From contig PBSN01000008.1 in assembly GCA_002726235.1 (NCBI GenBank), positions 572,635 through 636,634 of the forward strand: a DNA stretch of 64,000 nt. Direction: 5' to 3'. Every line of letters starts with the position of its first letter. The first letter of the stretch is position 1. The position numbers were made by a program, and so were the translations under genes. Origin of the DNA: Nitrospiraceae bacterium. GTDB lineage: Bacteria; Nitrospirota; Nitrospiria; Nitrospirales; UBA2166. Positions 30,096 to 38,489 of the stretch are shown here, piece after piece. The notes under the pieces were generated by a model. It did not search any database. It was not told where the DNA came from and saw nothing but the letters and a program-made list of their open reading frames with translations.

Positions 30096-30968
30096 ATGCT
30101 GAGCAACAGAATGCAGTGGACAGTCGGGATATGTGGAATGATTTTCGTCATGATGATTGCGGGAAATGCGCAAGCTGAGATCGTGGCGAAAGTTAATGGA
30201 ATTGGGGTTTCATCAGACCGCATCGATGAGTGGATACGGACACTTCCCGATCAGGAACGACAACGCGCGAGAACCCCAGAAGGGATGCAAATTGTCTTGC
30301 AACAGGTAATCGCCGAAGAAGTTATGTATCATGAGGCACAGCGAAACCACATTGATCGCTTAACCTCCGTGCTCGATCGGATCGAACAAACTCGTAGACA
30401 AACCATGGTTGGCGAGTTGGCCAACCAGATGCTGCGAGAGCAGGGAGGGATTGAAGCCGTTCGCACGCATTACAATGCACATAAACAGGCCTACAAGAGA
30501 GTTCGAGCAAGTCATATCCTGACCGAAACTATCGAAGACCTTGAAGAAGCGCGAGCGATGTTGGATCAGGGAATGGACTTTGCAGCACTCGCGAAAAAAG
30601 TGTCCAAAGATCCATCAGCAGCGACAAATGGTGGAGACCTAGGGCTATTTACTCACCAAATGATGGTGCCAGAATTTGCAGACGCGGCTTTCGCTATGAA
30701 GATTAACGAATTGAAGGGACCAGTAAAAACACGGTATGGATATCACTTGATTAAGTTAGTCGATATTCAATTGCCAGGGGATTTCGATGCCTTGGAGGAA
30801 AAAGAGCGTCAATTAATTCGACGGGAATTGTTTCAGAAGCGGCTCGATGAACTCCACACCCAAGCTGACATTGAGGTTTTTGACGATGCAGTGAGCAAAT
30901 ATATAGACGGGCCAAAGCAATCTGGGGCCAATGAAATGGATTTTGAGGATACGAGCCACAACGAATAG
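30096..30968 (+). CDS. Periplasmic PpiC-type (parvulin) peptidyl-prolyl isomerase
   Basis: A 290-residue exported protein: signal peptide (MIFVMMIAGNAQA), a SurA-like N-terminal helical region (VNGIGVSSDRIDEWIRTLP), and a parvulin domain at about 135-230 with RVRASHILTET, DFAALAKKVSKDPSA, NGGDLGLFTHQMMVPEFADAAF and TRYGYHLIKLVD. It assists folding of secreted or outer-membrane proteins. The ribosome-binding site is strong (AAGGAGGAAT). The upstream 247 nt hold no gene. It stands 109 nt before serS. Confidence 0.92.
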   Translation: MLSNRMQWTVGICGMIFVMMIAGNAQAEIVAKVNGIGVSSDRIDEWIRTLPDQERQRARTPEGMQIVLQQVIAEEVMYHEAQRNHIDRLTSVLDRIEQTRRQTMVGELANQMLREQGGIEAVRTHYNAHKQAYKRVRASHILTETIEDLEEARAMLDQGMDFAALAKKVSKDPSAATNGGDLGLFTHQMMVPEFADAAFAMKINELKGPVKTRYGYHLIKLVDIQLPGDFDALEEKERQLIRRELFQKRLDELHTQADIEVFDDAVSKYIDGPKQSGANEMDFEDTSHNE

Positions 30969-31077
30969 GCTTGTGTCCTATAAAGCCTATGTGAAATGCA
31001 GAATATTATGTCGTGTGCTTTGTTGCCATTTTTGAGGATGCACTAAGTTTTTGGCCGCTGAAACACTGTGTGTGTAG

Positions 31078-32355
31078 ATGTTTGATATTCGTGTTATCAG
31101 AGAGTCAGGGGATAAGATTCAAAGTCGACTTGGCGATCGAGGGAAGGGGATTGACTGGGATCTTCTCCTGAAACTTGATGTTGAGCGACGAGACCTTCTC
31201 ACACAGGTTGAAAAAAAACGACATCGACGAAAGACCGTTCTTAGCGAGATTGGGAAACTGAAATGTCAGGGAAAGCCTGACGACACGAAACTGCTTCAAG
31301 AAGTTGAAAAGCTTGCCGAGGAGATTAGAGCAGAAGAGGCTGGGATCAAACCAATTGAGGATCAATTGAACGATCTCTTACTCCGGATCCCCAATATTCC
31401 CCACGAGACAGTACCATCCGGAGAGAATGAGTCCCACAATGAAGAGTTTAGGCGATGGGGCACACCACCTCAGCTTACATTTTCTCCAGTACCACACGTC
31501 GAACTTGGTGAGTCGCTTGATATTTTGGACTTCAAGCGTGCTACACGAATGTCGGGAAGCAGATTTACCATTTATAAGGGGGCGGGTGCACAACTGGAGC
31601 GGGCGTTAATGAACTATATGCTGGACTTGCATACTCAGAATCATGGCTATCTTGAAGTGATTCCTCCCTATCTGGTGAACCGGGCGGGAATGACAGGAAC
31701 GGGACAACTGCCAAAGTTTGAGTCCGACCTGTTTTATATCGCAAGCGATGATTTCTTTCTCATTCCGACAGCAGAAGTGTCAGTAACCAATATTCATCGT
31801 GAGGAGATTCTTGATTCTGCTGATCTCCCACTACGATATGTTGCAGGAACTCCATGCTTCCGACGTGAAGCGGGGTCATATGGGAAAGATACGCGCGGAT
31901 TGATTCGGCAACATCAATTTAATAAAGTGGAACTGGTGAGTTTCACCAACCCGGAGGAGTCGTATGATGAGCTCGATCGTCTGCTCATCGACGTAGAAAC
32001 GGTGCTACAACAGTTGGGGCTTCATTATCGTGTGGTCACACTGTGTTCTGGCGACATGGGGTTTTCAGCTGCAAAAACCTATGATGTCGAGGTGTGGATG
32101 CCAGTGCAAGGCGTGTTTCGCGAAATTTCGTCCTGTTCGAATTTTGAAGCGTTTCAAGCAAGGCGTGCTCGGATTAAATTCCGAGGAACGGATGGGAAAA
32201 CAGACTTTGTTCATACGCTCAATGGATCAGGTGTGGCCATCGGACGTACCGTCGTGGCAATTCTCGAAACATTTCAGCAAAAAGATGGATCGGTCCTTAT
32301 TCCAAAGGCGCTTCATCCCTACATGGGAGGCATAGACAAGATTGAAAAACGTTAG
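31078..32355 (+). CDS. serS: Seryl-tRNA synthetase
   Basis: Class II synthetase, 425 residues. It has the long N-terminal antiparallel coiled coil (about 25-105) that grips the tRNA-Ser variable arm. Motif 2 (TPCFRREAGSYGKDTRGLIR) and motif 3 (LNGSGVAIGRTVVAILE) are present, with TAEVSVTNIH between. The stop at 32353-32355 is only two bases before the acceptor stem of a tRNA-Ser gene, so enzyme and substrate tRNA are probably cotranscribed. Confidence 0.97.
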   Translation: MFDIRVIRESGDKIQSRLGDRGKGIDWDLLLKLDVERRDLLTQVEKKRHRRKTVLSEIGKLKCQGKPDDTKLLQEVEKLAEEIRAEEAGIKPIEDQLNDLLLRIPNIPHETVPSGENESHNEEFRRWGTPPQLTFSPVPHVELGESLDILDFKRATRMSGSRFTIYKGAGAQLERALMNYMLDLHTQNHGYLEVIPPYLVNRAGMTGTGQLPKFESDLFYIASDDFFLIPTAEVSVTNIHREEILDSADLPLRYVAGTPCFRREAGSYGKDTRGLIRQHQFNKVELVSFTNPEESYDELDRLLIDVETVLQQLGLHYRVVTLCSGDMGFSAAKTYDVEVWMPVQGVFREISSCSNFEAFQARRARIKFRGTDGKTDFVHTLNGSGVAIGRTVVAILETFQQKDGSVLIPKALHPYMGGIDKIEKR

Positions 32356-32357
32356 GG

Positions 32358-32445
<88 letters not shown>

Positions 32446-32512
32446 TCTATCATGTAGACAACCCTAGCAATGTTCATCATAAACGCGTAAAGCATTTAGC
32501 CTTTTTTCAAAC

Positions 32513-32604
<92 letters not shown>

Positions 32605-32608
32605 TATT

Positions 32609-32624
32609 CCAGCGCAAAAGCTGG
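32609..32624 (+). terminator. Possible weak terminator after the tRNA-Ser genes
   Basis: CCAGC-GCAAAA-GCTGG forms a 5-bp hairpin seven bases after the second tRNA, but no strong T-run follows. It may instead be a processing signal. Confidence 0.3.
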
Positions 32625-32885
32625 TGGCATTTAAAAACATTTCTCTTCGACTCTTCTTTCACCACTACGAACACATTTTTTGTCCTAGGTGATGGTGTTT
32701 CCAACTCACTCTATTACCTTCACCAATTGATCTTCCCGTGTGCACCCAGAGTGTCCATGGCACTCTGTATTCACGCTGCGAACGAAAGGGCGTTTTTCAC
32801 TGTCACTCTCCCCACTTCATACATGACATTCTTGGAACATTAAATCTCCATTCCAGTAGGCGTGTCCTTCTCCATCAAATTAAAT

Positions 32886-33101
32886 TCAGCTGGGAGGTGT
32901 AGGCAACTCGGCGTACGTCCGTCCATATCTCCATTGATTCGTATTCCACATGAATGGAGAGGTATTCCGATCCTCCTCTTGGACCGAAGACACTTCTATT
33001 GCGGGCTCTGATACCGTCCGTCGTAGATAAACCTCTTGAACCCGTTTTTGATATTCCAGCAAAGCACGTAACAGGTTGCGGCACTGTTGATTGGCTTTCA
33101 T
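32886..33101 (-). CDS. Small unknown protein, third gene of a three-gene mini-operon
   Basis: A 71-residue protein starting MKANQQCRNLLRALLEYQKR: a helical N-terminal half followed by a polar, Trp/Tyr-containing C-terminus (WNTNQWRYGRTYAELPTPPS). The ATG at 33101 overlaps the previous stop as ATGA, with GAGGAG 10-15 bases upstream; an ATG two codons earlier (33107) is also possible. No family recognised. The 280 nt between its stop and the tRNA-Ser genes hold no supported gene. Confidence 0.55.
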   Translation of the reverse strand: MKANQQCRNLLRALLEYQKRVQEVYLRRTVSEPAIEVSSVQEEDRNTSPFMWNTNQWRYGRTYAELPTPPS

Positions 33102-33280
33102 TGCCATCGCTCCTCACCTTCATCTCTATCTAATGGAATGCTCCGAGGATTTTCCACTAACACTGTCAAGTGAATATTTCTTCCCATCAAGTAAATCGCT
33201 TGTGGGGACGGTCCAATAAAAGTTGTGCCGTAGTAGCGGCAAAGCCAGCCAAACTCTGCATTTTCAGATGGTTCAATCAC
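33098..33280 (-). CDS. Small unknown protein, second gene of a three-gene mini-operon
   Basis: A 60-residue protein read from a GTG at 33280 that overlaps the preceding stop as GTGA; the frame also extends to 33307. It contains FGWLCRYYGTTFIGPSPQAI and ends acidic (DRDEGEERWQ). It has no membrane helix or signal peptide. It looks like a compact beta-rich domain, but no family is recognised. Its stop overlaps the next gene as ATGA. Confidence 0.55.
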   Translation of the reverse strand: MIEPSENAEFGWLCRYYGTTFIGPSPQAIYLMGRNIHLTVLVENPRSIPLDRDEGEERWQ

Positions 33281-33510
33281 GATTTGTTTCCTCCATCTGC
33301 TATCCAAGTGATTGGAATAAACTGCTTGTTCTCAATCGGACTGTCATAACGTTGTGTCCCGTATAGGTTGGAAAGCATCACAAACCCAAAGATGATGACA
33401 GCCCCACCCACAATGGCAAACCAAAGACCCGTCCATACATCATGAGCAAATGTGTCGTCGGTAGCATTCTTGTCCACTTTCCTTGGGTTCCCCCGCAATA
33501 ATGATGCCAT
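33277..33510 (-). CDS. Small single-pass membrane protein, first gene of a three-gene mini-operon
   Basis: A 77-residue protein, MASLLRGNPRKVDKNATDDT..., with one membrane helix (WFAIVGGAVIIFGFVMLSNL) and a polar C-terminal part (YGTQRYDSPIENKQFIPITW). An alternative ATG at 33528 would add six residues. The next gene starts inside its stop codon. Function unknown. An imperfect 22-bp palindrome lies about 120-160 nt upstream and may be an operator. Confidence 0.6.
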   Translation of the reverse strand: MASLLRGNPRKVDKNATDDTFAHDVWTGLWFAIVGGAVIIFGFVMLSNLYGTQRYDSPIENKQFIPITWIADGGNKS

Positions 33511-33528
33511 AACACTCGAACGATGCAT

Positions 33529-34048
33529 TCAAAGATAAGGTTCACCTCAACATTCGATAATGATTGGAGTTTCTTCATGTGTAAGTAAAACGCAATGAAG
33601 AAACCGTGTTGAGTGGGTGCGAGAGTTTCAAGTCCACGTTGTATCTCAACTGATACAGCTGTATCAATTCGGATACGCCGGAGGCACTCAGTGACTGTGA
33701 TGTTCGCGAAGAAAAGATCTCACCCAATGAAATTATCGATTCCATTGGATTCTCTTTTCGTTAGGCGACCCACCTCATTGCCGATTGGAACCACATGCTC
33801 ACATGGCTTAAAGCGGTTAATGTACTCAAGGATATGCATCGTATCGGGTCAAGAGACTGCAAAATCCATCAGTACGATGGAATCCTTCCGCTTCCCTGTA
33901 ATCCCTCTTAGTTTTTGGTCAAATAGAATTCAAGGTGGCCTTGAGGAAATTACATCCTATGCGCTTGCCATTCCACAGCGACAAGCTTAATGTTTTCAAT
34001 GGCAATTCACCTATCGATTTCATACGGTACCGAGACGGAGGGAGTACG
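33529..34048. other. Divergent intergenic region, possible decayed gene
   Basis: About 520 nt between the mini-operon and the SemiSWEET gene. On the minus strand one frame (about 33910 down to 33560) reads like protein, for example MHILEYINRFKPCEHVVPIG and TVTECLRRIRIDTAVSVEIQ, but is interrupted by two TGA stops. This may be an inactivated gene that I cannot identify. The plus-strand frame 33613-33990 has no such character. The palindrome at 33648-33669 also lies here. Confidence 0.35.
33648..33669. promoter_or_regulatory. Palindrome TGATACAGCTGTATCA, candidate operator
   Basis: TGATACAGCTGTATCA at 33651-33666 is a perfect 16-bp inverted repeat. Skipping one mismatched pair, it extends by AA/TT on each side to 22 bp. 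It sits upstream of the minus-strand mini-operon and of the plus-strand SemiSWEET gene. A dimeric regulator could bind here; no regulator gene is adjacent. Confidence 0.45.
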
Positions 34049-34303
34049 ATGAGCTGGATCACTGTCATGGGTTTTGTCGCTGGGACTTGTACAACCGCCG
34101 CGTTTCTTCCTCAAGTTGCAAAAATGTTTTTAACGAAAAAAACGCAAGATATCTCCCTGTTTATGTACATCATTCTGGCAACGGGTGTACTGTTGTGGAC
34201 GATTTACGGGTTCATTAATGAGGACATCCCGCTACTGCTCGCGAATGGCATCACGTTGGTCTTTGTTTGCAGTATCCTTGTTCTGAAGCTACGGCATGGG
34301 TAA
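34049..34303 (+). CDS. SemiSWEET family transporter
   Basis: An 84-residue, three-helix membrane protein starting MSWITVMGFVAGTCTTAAFL. The PQ-loop motif AAFLPQVAKMFLTKKTQDISL in helix 1 and the helix-2/3 segment TGVLLWTIYGFINEDIPLLLANGITL are diagnostic. SemiSWEETs dimerise to move sugars by facilitated diffusion. The start is set by GGAGGGAG just upstream; the open frame begins earlier (33935) but those codons are not family-like. It stands alone. Confidence 0.9.
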   Translation: MSWITVMGFVAGTCTTAAFLPQVAKMFLTKKTQDISLFMYIILATGVLLWTIYGFINEDIPLLLANGITLVFVCSILVLKLRHG

Positions 34304-34617
34304 AAAAGAAGGTACAGAAAAACACACGGCAAACCGCCAAATGTTCTCACTGCAGGCAATATGCCTCGTCATACAATGCCGGTCACCACACTGATCATTG
34401 ATGGACACTCAAATGATAGGTGGATCGCAACGGCTAACCAACGAATGGATGGCAAATCACTAACACCCATCACACAGCACACACCAATCACATCACCGCG
34501 TTCTAATCCTGTAATACTCACAACCCATTCTTGTTAAACGTTGAATCGTCTTCCAAGAAGATGTATCCTTCTTTAGTGATGATGCGAGTAAACCCTGATG
34601 GAGGAGGTAAAGGCGTG
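34304..34617 (+). other. Intergenic region, nothing recognised
   Basis: About 310 nt between SemiSWEET and the Sel1-repeat gene. No gene, terminator or repeat is supported here, apart from the ribosome-binding site of the next gene near 34603. Confidence 0.4.
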
Positions 34618-35409
34618 ATGACACCCCTCCTGTTCGCCCTGCTCCTGCTGTTCAACGTGAGCCAGATTGCACTTGCTGGTGACTATGAAGATGGCGTGGA
34701 TGCACTTGCTCGTGGAGACTATACGACAGCCGCCCAGAAGTTCAGGCAAGCCGCGGAGGCCGCTCATACCGAAGCCCAATTCTCCCTTGGCGCAATGTAC
34801 TTCAACGGAGAAGGGGTGTTGCAAGACGATAAGGAAGCGGCACGCTGGTACGCCAAATCAGCGGAAGCTGGTTTTGCGTTCGCCCAAGTCCAGCTTGCCT
34901 GGATGTACGCTAATGGGCTAGGGGTACCAAAAGACGATCACGAAGCCGTACGCTGGTACCGCCAAGCCGCGGAAGCTGGCCATACGAAAGCACAAAACCA
35001 GCTTGGGTGGATGTACGAGAAAGGCCAAGGTGTGCCGCAAGACGATCACGAAGCCGTACGCTGGTACCGCCAAGCCGCGGAAGCTGGTCATGCAAAGGCA
35101 CAAAACCAGCTTGGGTGGATGTACGAGAAAGGCCGAGGTGTACCGCAAGACGATCACGAAGCCGCACGCTGGTATCGCCAAGCTGCGGAAGCTGGTTTTG
35201 CGTTTGCCAAAGTCAATCTTAGCCTGATGTACACTAGCGGGCGTGGCGTACCAGAAGACTACGTGCAAGCCCTCAGGTGGGCTGACCTTGCCGCAGCGAC
35301 TGCGCCTAACAAAGAACTCAGAGATCTTGCAGTCAAAATACGTAGTGATATTGCAGGAATGATGTCACAAGAGCAAATCGAGGAAGCGCAACGTCTAACC
35401 AGCGAGTGA
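34618..35409 (+). CDS. Exported Sel1-like repeat protein
   Basis: About 263 residues starting MTPLLFALLLLFNVSQIALA (signal peptide), with GGAGGT nine bases upstream. About five to six Sel1-like 36-residue repeats follow (AARWYAKSAEAGFAFAQVQL, AVRWYRQAAEAGHTKAQNQL and so on). Repeats covering about 34930-35150 are almost identical at the DNA level, showing recent duplication. Sel1 proteins are scaffolds for protein interactions in the periplasm or at the envelope. A second member of the family lies at 38490-39722. Confidence 0.85.
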   Translation: MTPLLFALLLLFNVSQIALAGDYEDGVDALARGDYTTAAQKFRQAAEAAHTEAQFSLGAMYFNGEGVLQDDKEAARWYAKSAEAGFAFAQVQLAWMYANGLGVPKDDHEAVRWYRQAAEAGHTKAQNQLGWMYEKGQGVPQDDHEAVRWYRQAAEAGHAKAQNQLGWMYEKGRGVPQDDHEAARWYRQAAEAGFAFAKVNLSLMYTSGRGVPEDYVQALRWADLAAATAPNKELRDLAVKIRSDIAGMMSQEQIEEAQRLTSE

Positions 35410-35559
35410 ATGGCAACTCACTAGCACCATATCACGCGCCCCCTGTCTCTGCCGCCTTGCACATCATAGCCTCTGTGAGCATCATACCTATTCATTTACA
35501 ACACAGGTGAGAATGCTGCGTGTATTGAAAATTGATCCATTGAAACTTCTCAATATTCC

Positions 35560-36888
35560 ATGAAACAACGTGCCTCTCTGCACACGGTTGGGTGTCGTCT
35601 TAACCAATCTGAAACCGCTATTTTTTTTCACCAACTCCAAGCGTCAGGTTTTCAGTTAGTGCCTTTTGGGGAACCAACTGATCTCTTCATTCTTAATACC
35701 TGTTCAGTGACCCATAGCGCGGAAGCTGATTGCCGCCGTGCAATACGGCGAACCATGCAGCATTCCCCCAATGCATTTATTGCCGTAACGGGGTGCTATG
35801 CACAGACTGGAGCTAGCTCACTTGGAATGATTCATGGAGTGGATTTGATCGTTGGAAGCCAACACAAAATGACTGTCCTTGACTTGATTCCTTCCCTCAA
35901 GAAACAAAATACTCCTGAAATTGTTCGTGGACACCCCACTCGCGACAATTTTATCATCGACGGAGTTGGGTACTTTGAATCAACTCGAGCAACACTGAAA
36001 GTACAGGATGGTTGCGACTTTATGTGTTCGTTTTGCAACATTCCTTTTGCCAGGGGGCGAGAGCGCAGTCGCACGATGGACGATCTGTTGCGTGAAGGAC
36101 AAGCACTTATTGACCGTGGCCACAAAGAGATAATCATTTCTGGGGTCAACGTTGGGAAGTATGAGTCGGCTGGGTATTCGCTTCTCGATGTCATTCGAAG
36201 ATTGGAAAAACTCCCTGGAATTATTCGTATCAGAATTTCCTCGATCGAACCAACGACCATTCCAGACGCCTTACTGGAACACATGGCTCATTCTTCTATC
36301 CTTTGTCACTATCTCCATGTACCTATTCAAAGCGGTGATGATGACATTTTACGCCGTATGCATCGACGCTATTCGGTTTGTGAATACAAGGAATGTATTG
36401 AAAAAGCTGCCCGCATGATTCCTGGAGCATGTTTTGGAACTGACGTGATGGTAGGATTTCCTGGAGAAGGTGAAAATGAATTCGCCCATACCATCGATGT
36501 CATCAATGCACTGCCACTCTCCTATTTCCACGTGTTTAGTTACTCTGAACGACCAGGAACAGCGGCAGGAAAATTTGAGGAAAAGGTTCATCCACACATC
36601 ATTAAGGCGCGAAGTAAGCAATTAAGAACTATTTCTAAAACTAAACGGCTTGCGAGCTACCACCGGTATATCGGAGAATGTGTTTCTGTCTTGTTTGAAC
36701 AGCGCGATACTGCTGGCTATTGGACTGGACTCACGGATACATATGTCCGTGTGAGCGTTAGAACGGATGAGGATCTAGCAAACAAGCTACGACTAGTTCA
36801 CGTTGCCGGTATTATGGGTGATAAAGCGGTGGGAGAGTTAGTTGGGAAAAACACGAAACCGGAAAAGCGCTTGGTGATGGTGTCATGA
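35560..36888 (+). CDS. mtaB: tRNA t6A37 methylthiotransferase MtaB
   Basis: Radical SAM methylthiotransferase that converts t6A37 to ms2t6A37. A 442-residue protein with an N-terminal UPF0004 domain carrying cluster cysteines (TVGCRLNQSE, NTCSVTHSAE, VTGCYAQ), then the radical SAM motif DGCDFMCSFCNIPFARGRER. It ends with a TRAM-like segment. GCRLNQSE plus NTCSVT distinguishes MtaB from MiaB. It overlaps miaB by 4 nt (ATGA), an unusual direct pairing of the two paralogues. Confidence 0.93.
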   Translation: MKQRASLHTVGCRLNQSETAIFFHQLQASGFQLVPFGEPTDLFILNTCSVTHSAEADCRRAIRRTMQHSPNAFIAVTGCYAQTGASSLGMIHGVDLIVGSQHKMTVLDLIPSLKKQNTPEIVRGHPTRDNFIIDGVGYFESTRATLKVQDGCDFMCSFCNIPFARGRERSRTMDDLLREGQALIDRGHKEIIISGVNVGKYESAGYSLLDVIRRLEKLPGIIRIRISSIEPTTIPDALLEHMAHSSILCHYLHVPIQSGDDDILRRMHRRYSVCEYKECIEKAARMIPGACFGTDVMVGFPGEGENEFAHTIDVINALPLSYFHVFSYSERPGTAAGKFEEKVHPHIIKARSKQLRTISKTKRLASYHRYIGECVSVLFEQRDTAGYWTGLTDTYVRVSVRTDEDLANKLRLVHVAGIMGDKAVGELVGKNTKPEKRLVMVS

Positions 36889-38207
36889 GTCACGCAGTTT
36901 ATCTTGAGACATTCGGCTGTCAGATGAATGAGTATGACAGCGATATCATACGCACCATCCTCAAACAACATGATTTTAAATTCACAAATCACCTTGATGA
37001 TGCAGATGTTGTGCTGATGAACACGTGCGCAATTCGAGAATCTGCACAGGACAGAATTCATGGACGACTTGCAGGATTAAAACGACTCAAGCATGAGCGT
37101 GGTCTCGTCGTGGGACTGCTTGGATGTATGGCTCAGAATCTCAAAAAAGACCTCATGAAGGCCGATTCGGTTATTGATGTGCTCGTCGGTCCAGATGGAT
37201 ATCGCAAACTTCCCAATCTCCTCACAAAAGCGCTTGACGCACATCACCCTAGGATGGAAATAACTTTATCAGAGTCTGAGACCTATGCGGATATCGTCCC
37301 CGAGCAAATCGATAGCGTGACAGCTTTGGTCTCCATTATGCGTGGTTGCGACAATTTTTGTACTTTTTGTGTCGTACCCTACACTCGCGGACGCGAGCGT
37401 AGCCAAAACCCGGAAAGCATTATTTTTGAAGTGCGCCAATTGGCGAACAACGGAATCAAGCAGGTCACCCTTCTTGGACAGAACGTAAACTCATATGCCG
37501 TGAATGGGACAGATTTTGTCGATCTAATTATTCGTGTAGCAGATATTCCTGGAATTGAACGAGTTCGATTTACCTCACCACATCCAAAGGATTTTCCAGA
37601 AAAACTTATAGACGCCATTATTGACCATCCACGAATTTGCAAGCACATCCATCTTCCACTTCAGTCGGGAAGTGATAGAATTCTCGAACTCATGAATCGG
37701 ACATACACCCAGCAAGCCTTTATCGATCTTGCCAATGATATGCGAAATCGCTGCCCACAGCTCACATTAACTACCGATGTGATTGTCGGATTTTGTTCGG
37801 AAAGTGAGGAAGACTTCGCGGATACCTATCGCGTAATGGAGAAAATTGGATTCAACGCGGCATTTACCTTTATGTACTCTGAGCGGAAAAATACGATTGC
37901 GGCGCGACACTATCCCGACAATGTCCCACAGACCGTGAAAGTCGACCGAGTCTCACGCCTAGTCGAATTGCAAAACCGGATGTCGCGTCAATTAAATCGT
38001 GCCTTGATCGGGAAGAAACTTAAAGTTCTGGTTCAGGGAAACGCGAAGAAATCAGAAGACCAGTGGATGGGAAGGACCGATGGCAATACCATGGCCGTCT
38101 TTCCAAAAACAGGCAAAGAAGTATATCCAGGGAAGACAGCCACGATAACCATTTCAGATGCGACGTCACATACCTTGATCGGAGAGACAATCCCATCGTT
38201 TCAATGA
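36885..38207 (+). CDS. miaB: tRNA i6A37 methylthiotransferase MiaB
   Basis: Radical SAM methylthiotransferase that makes ms2i6A37. A 440-residue protein with N-terminal cysteines in LETFGCQMNEYDSD, NTCAIRESAQDR and LGCMAQ, the radical SAM motif RGCDNFCTFCVVPYTRGRER, and a C-terminal TRAM domain (VLVQGNAKKSEDQWMGRTDG). FGCQMNEYDS is diagnostic of MiaB. Translationally coupled to mtaB through ATGA. Confidence 0.95.
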   Translation: MSHAVYLETFGCQMNEYDSDIIRTILKQHDFKFTNHLDDADVVLMNTCAIRESAQDRIHGRLAGLKRLKHERGLVVGLLGCMAQNLKKDLMKADSVIDVLVGPDGYRKLPNLLTKALDAHHPRMEITLSESETYADIVPEQIDSVTALVSIMRGCDNFCTFCVVPYTRGRERSQNPESIIFEVRQLANNGIKQVTLLGQNVNSYAVNGTDFVDLIIRVADIPGIERVRFTSPHPKDFPEKLIDAIIDHPRICKHIHLPLQSGSDRILELMNRTYTQQAFIDLANDMRNRCPQLTLTTDVIVGFCSESEEDFADTYRVMEKIGFNAAFTFMYSERKNTIAARHYPDNVPQTVKVDRVSRLVELQNRMSRQLNRALIGKKLKVLVQGNAKKSEDQWMGRTDGNTMAVFPKTGKEVYPGKTATITISDATSHTLIGETIPSFQ

Positions 38208-38489
38208 AATTGTCGCAATGCTTCCCTACTAAGCTTCCTGTTAGATACAATTATCCCAAACGTTAGATTTGCCCCATCTTGCACATCCCTTTTTGAGTTC
38301 TACAATGAGCGGATCCTTCTTGTCTTTGCTACTCACCAAAGTATCAACAGACCAGCGAATCTAACCGATGCGGCTAGGAAAGATCAAAGCAAACGAGAAA
38401 GGCGAGGAAAAGAAGAACAGTATCTGACGGATCATGCAAAACTGGACGCGTCGGGATGATCGTGGCATATGTATCGCGTAATGCAAGTG

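Noticed and set aside
33613-33990. 125-residue plus-strand frame before SemiSWEET
   Set aside because: Composition is not protein-like and the minus strand reads better; no ribosome-binding site is present.
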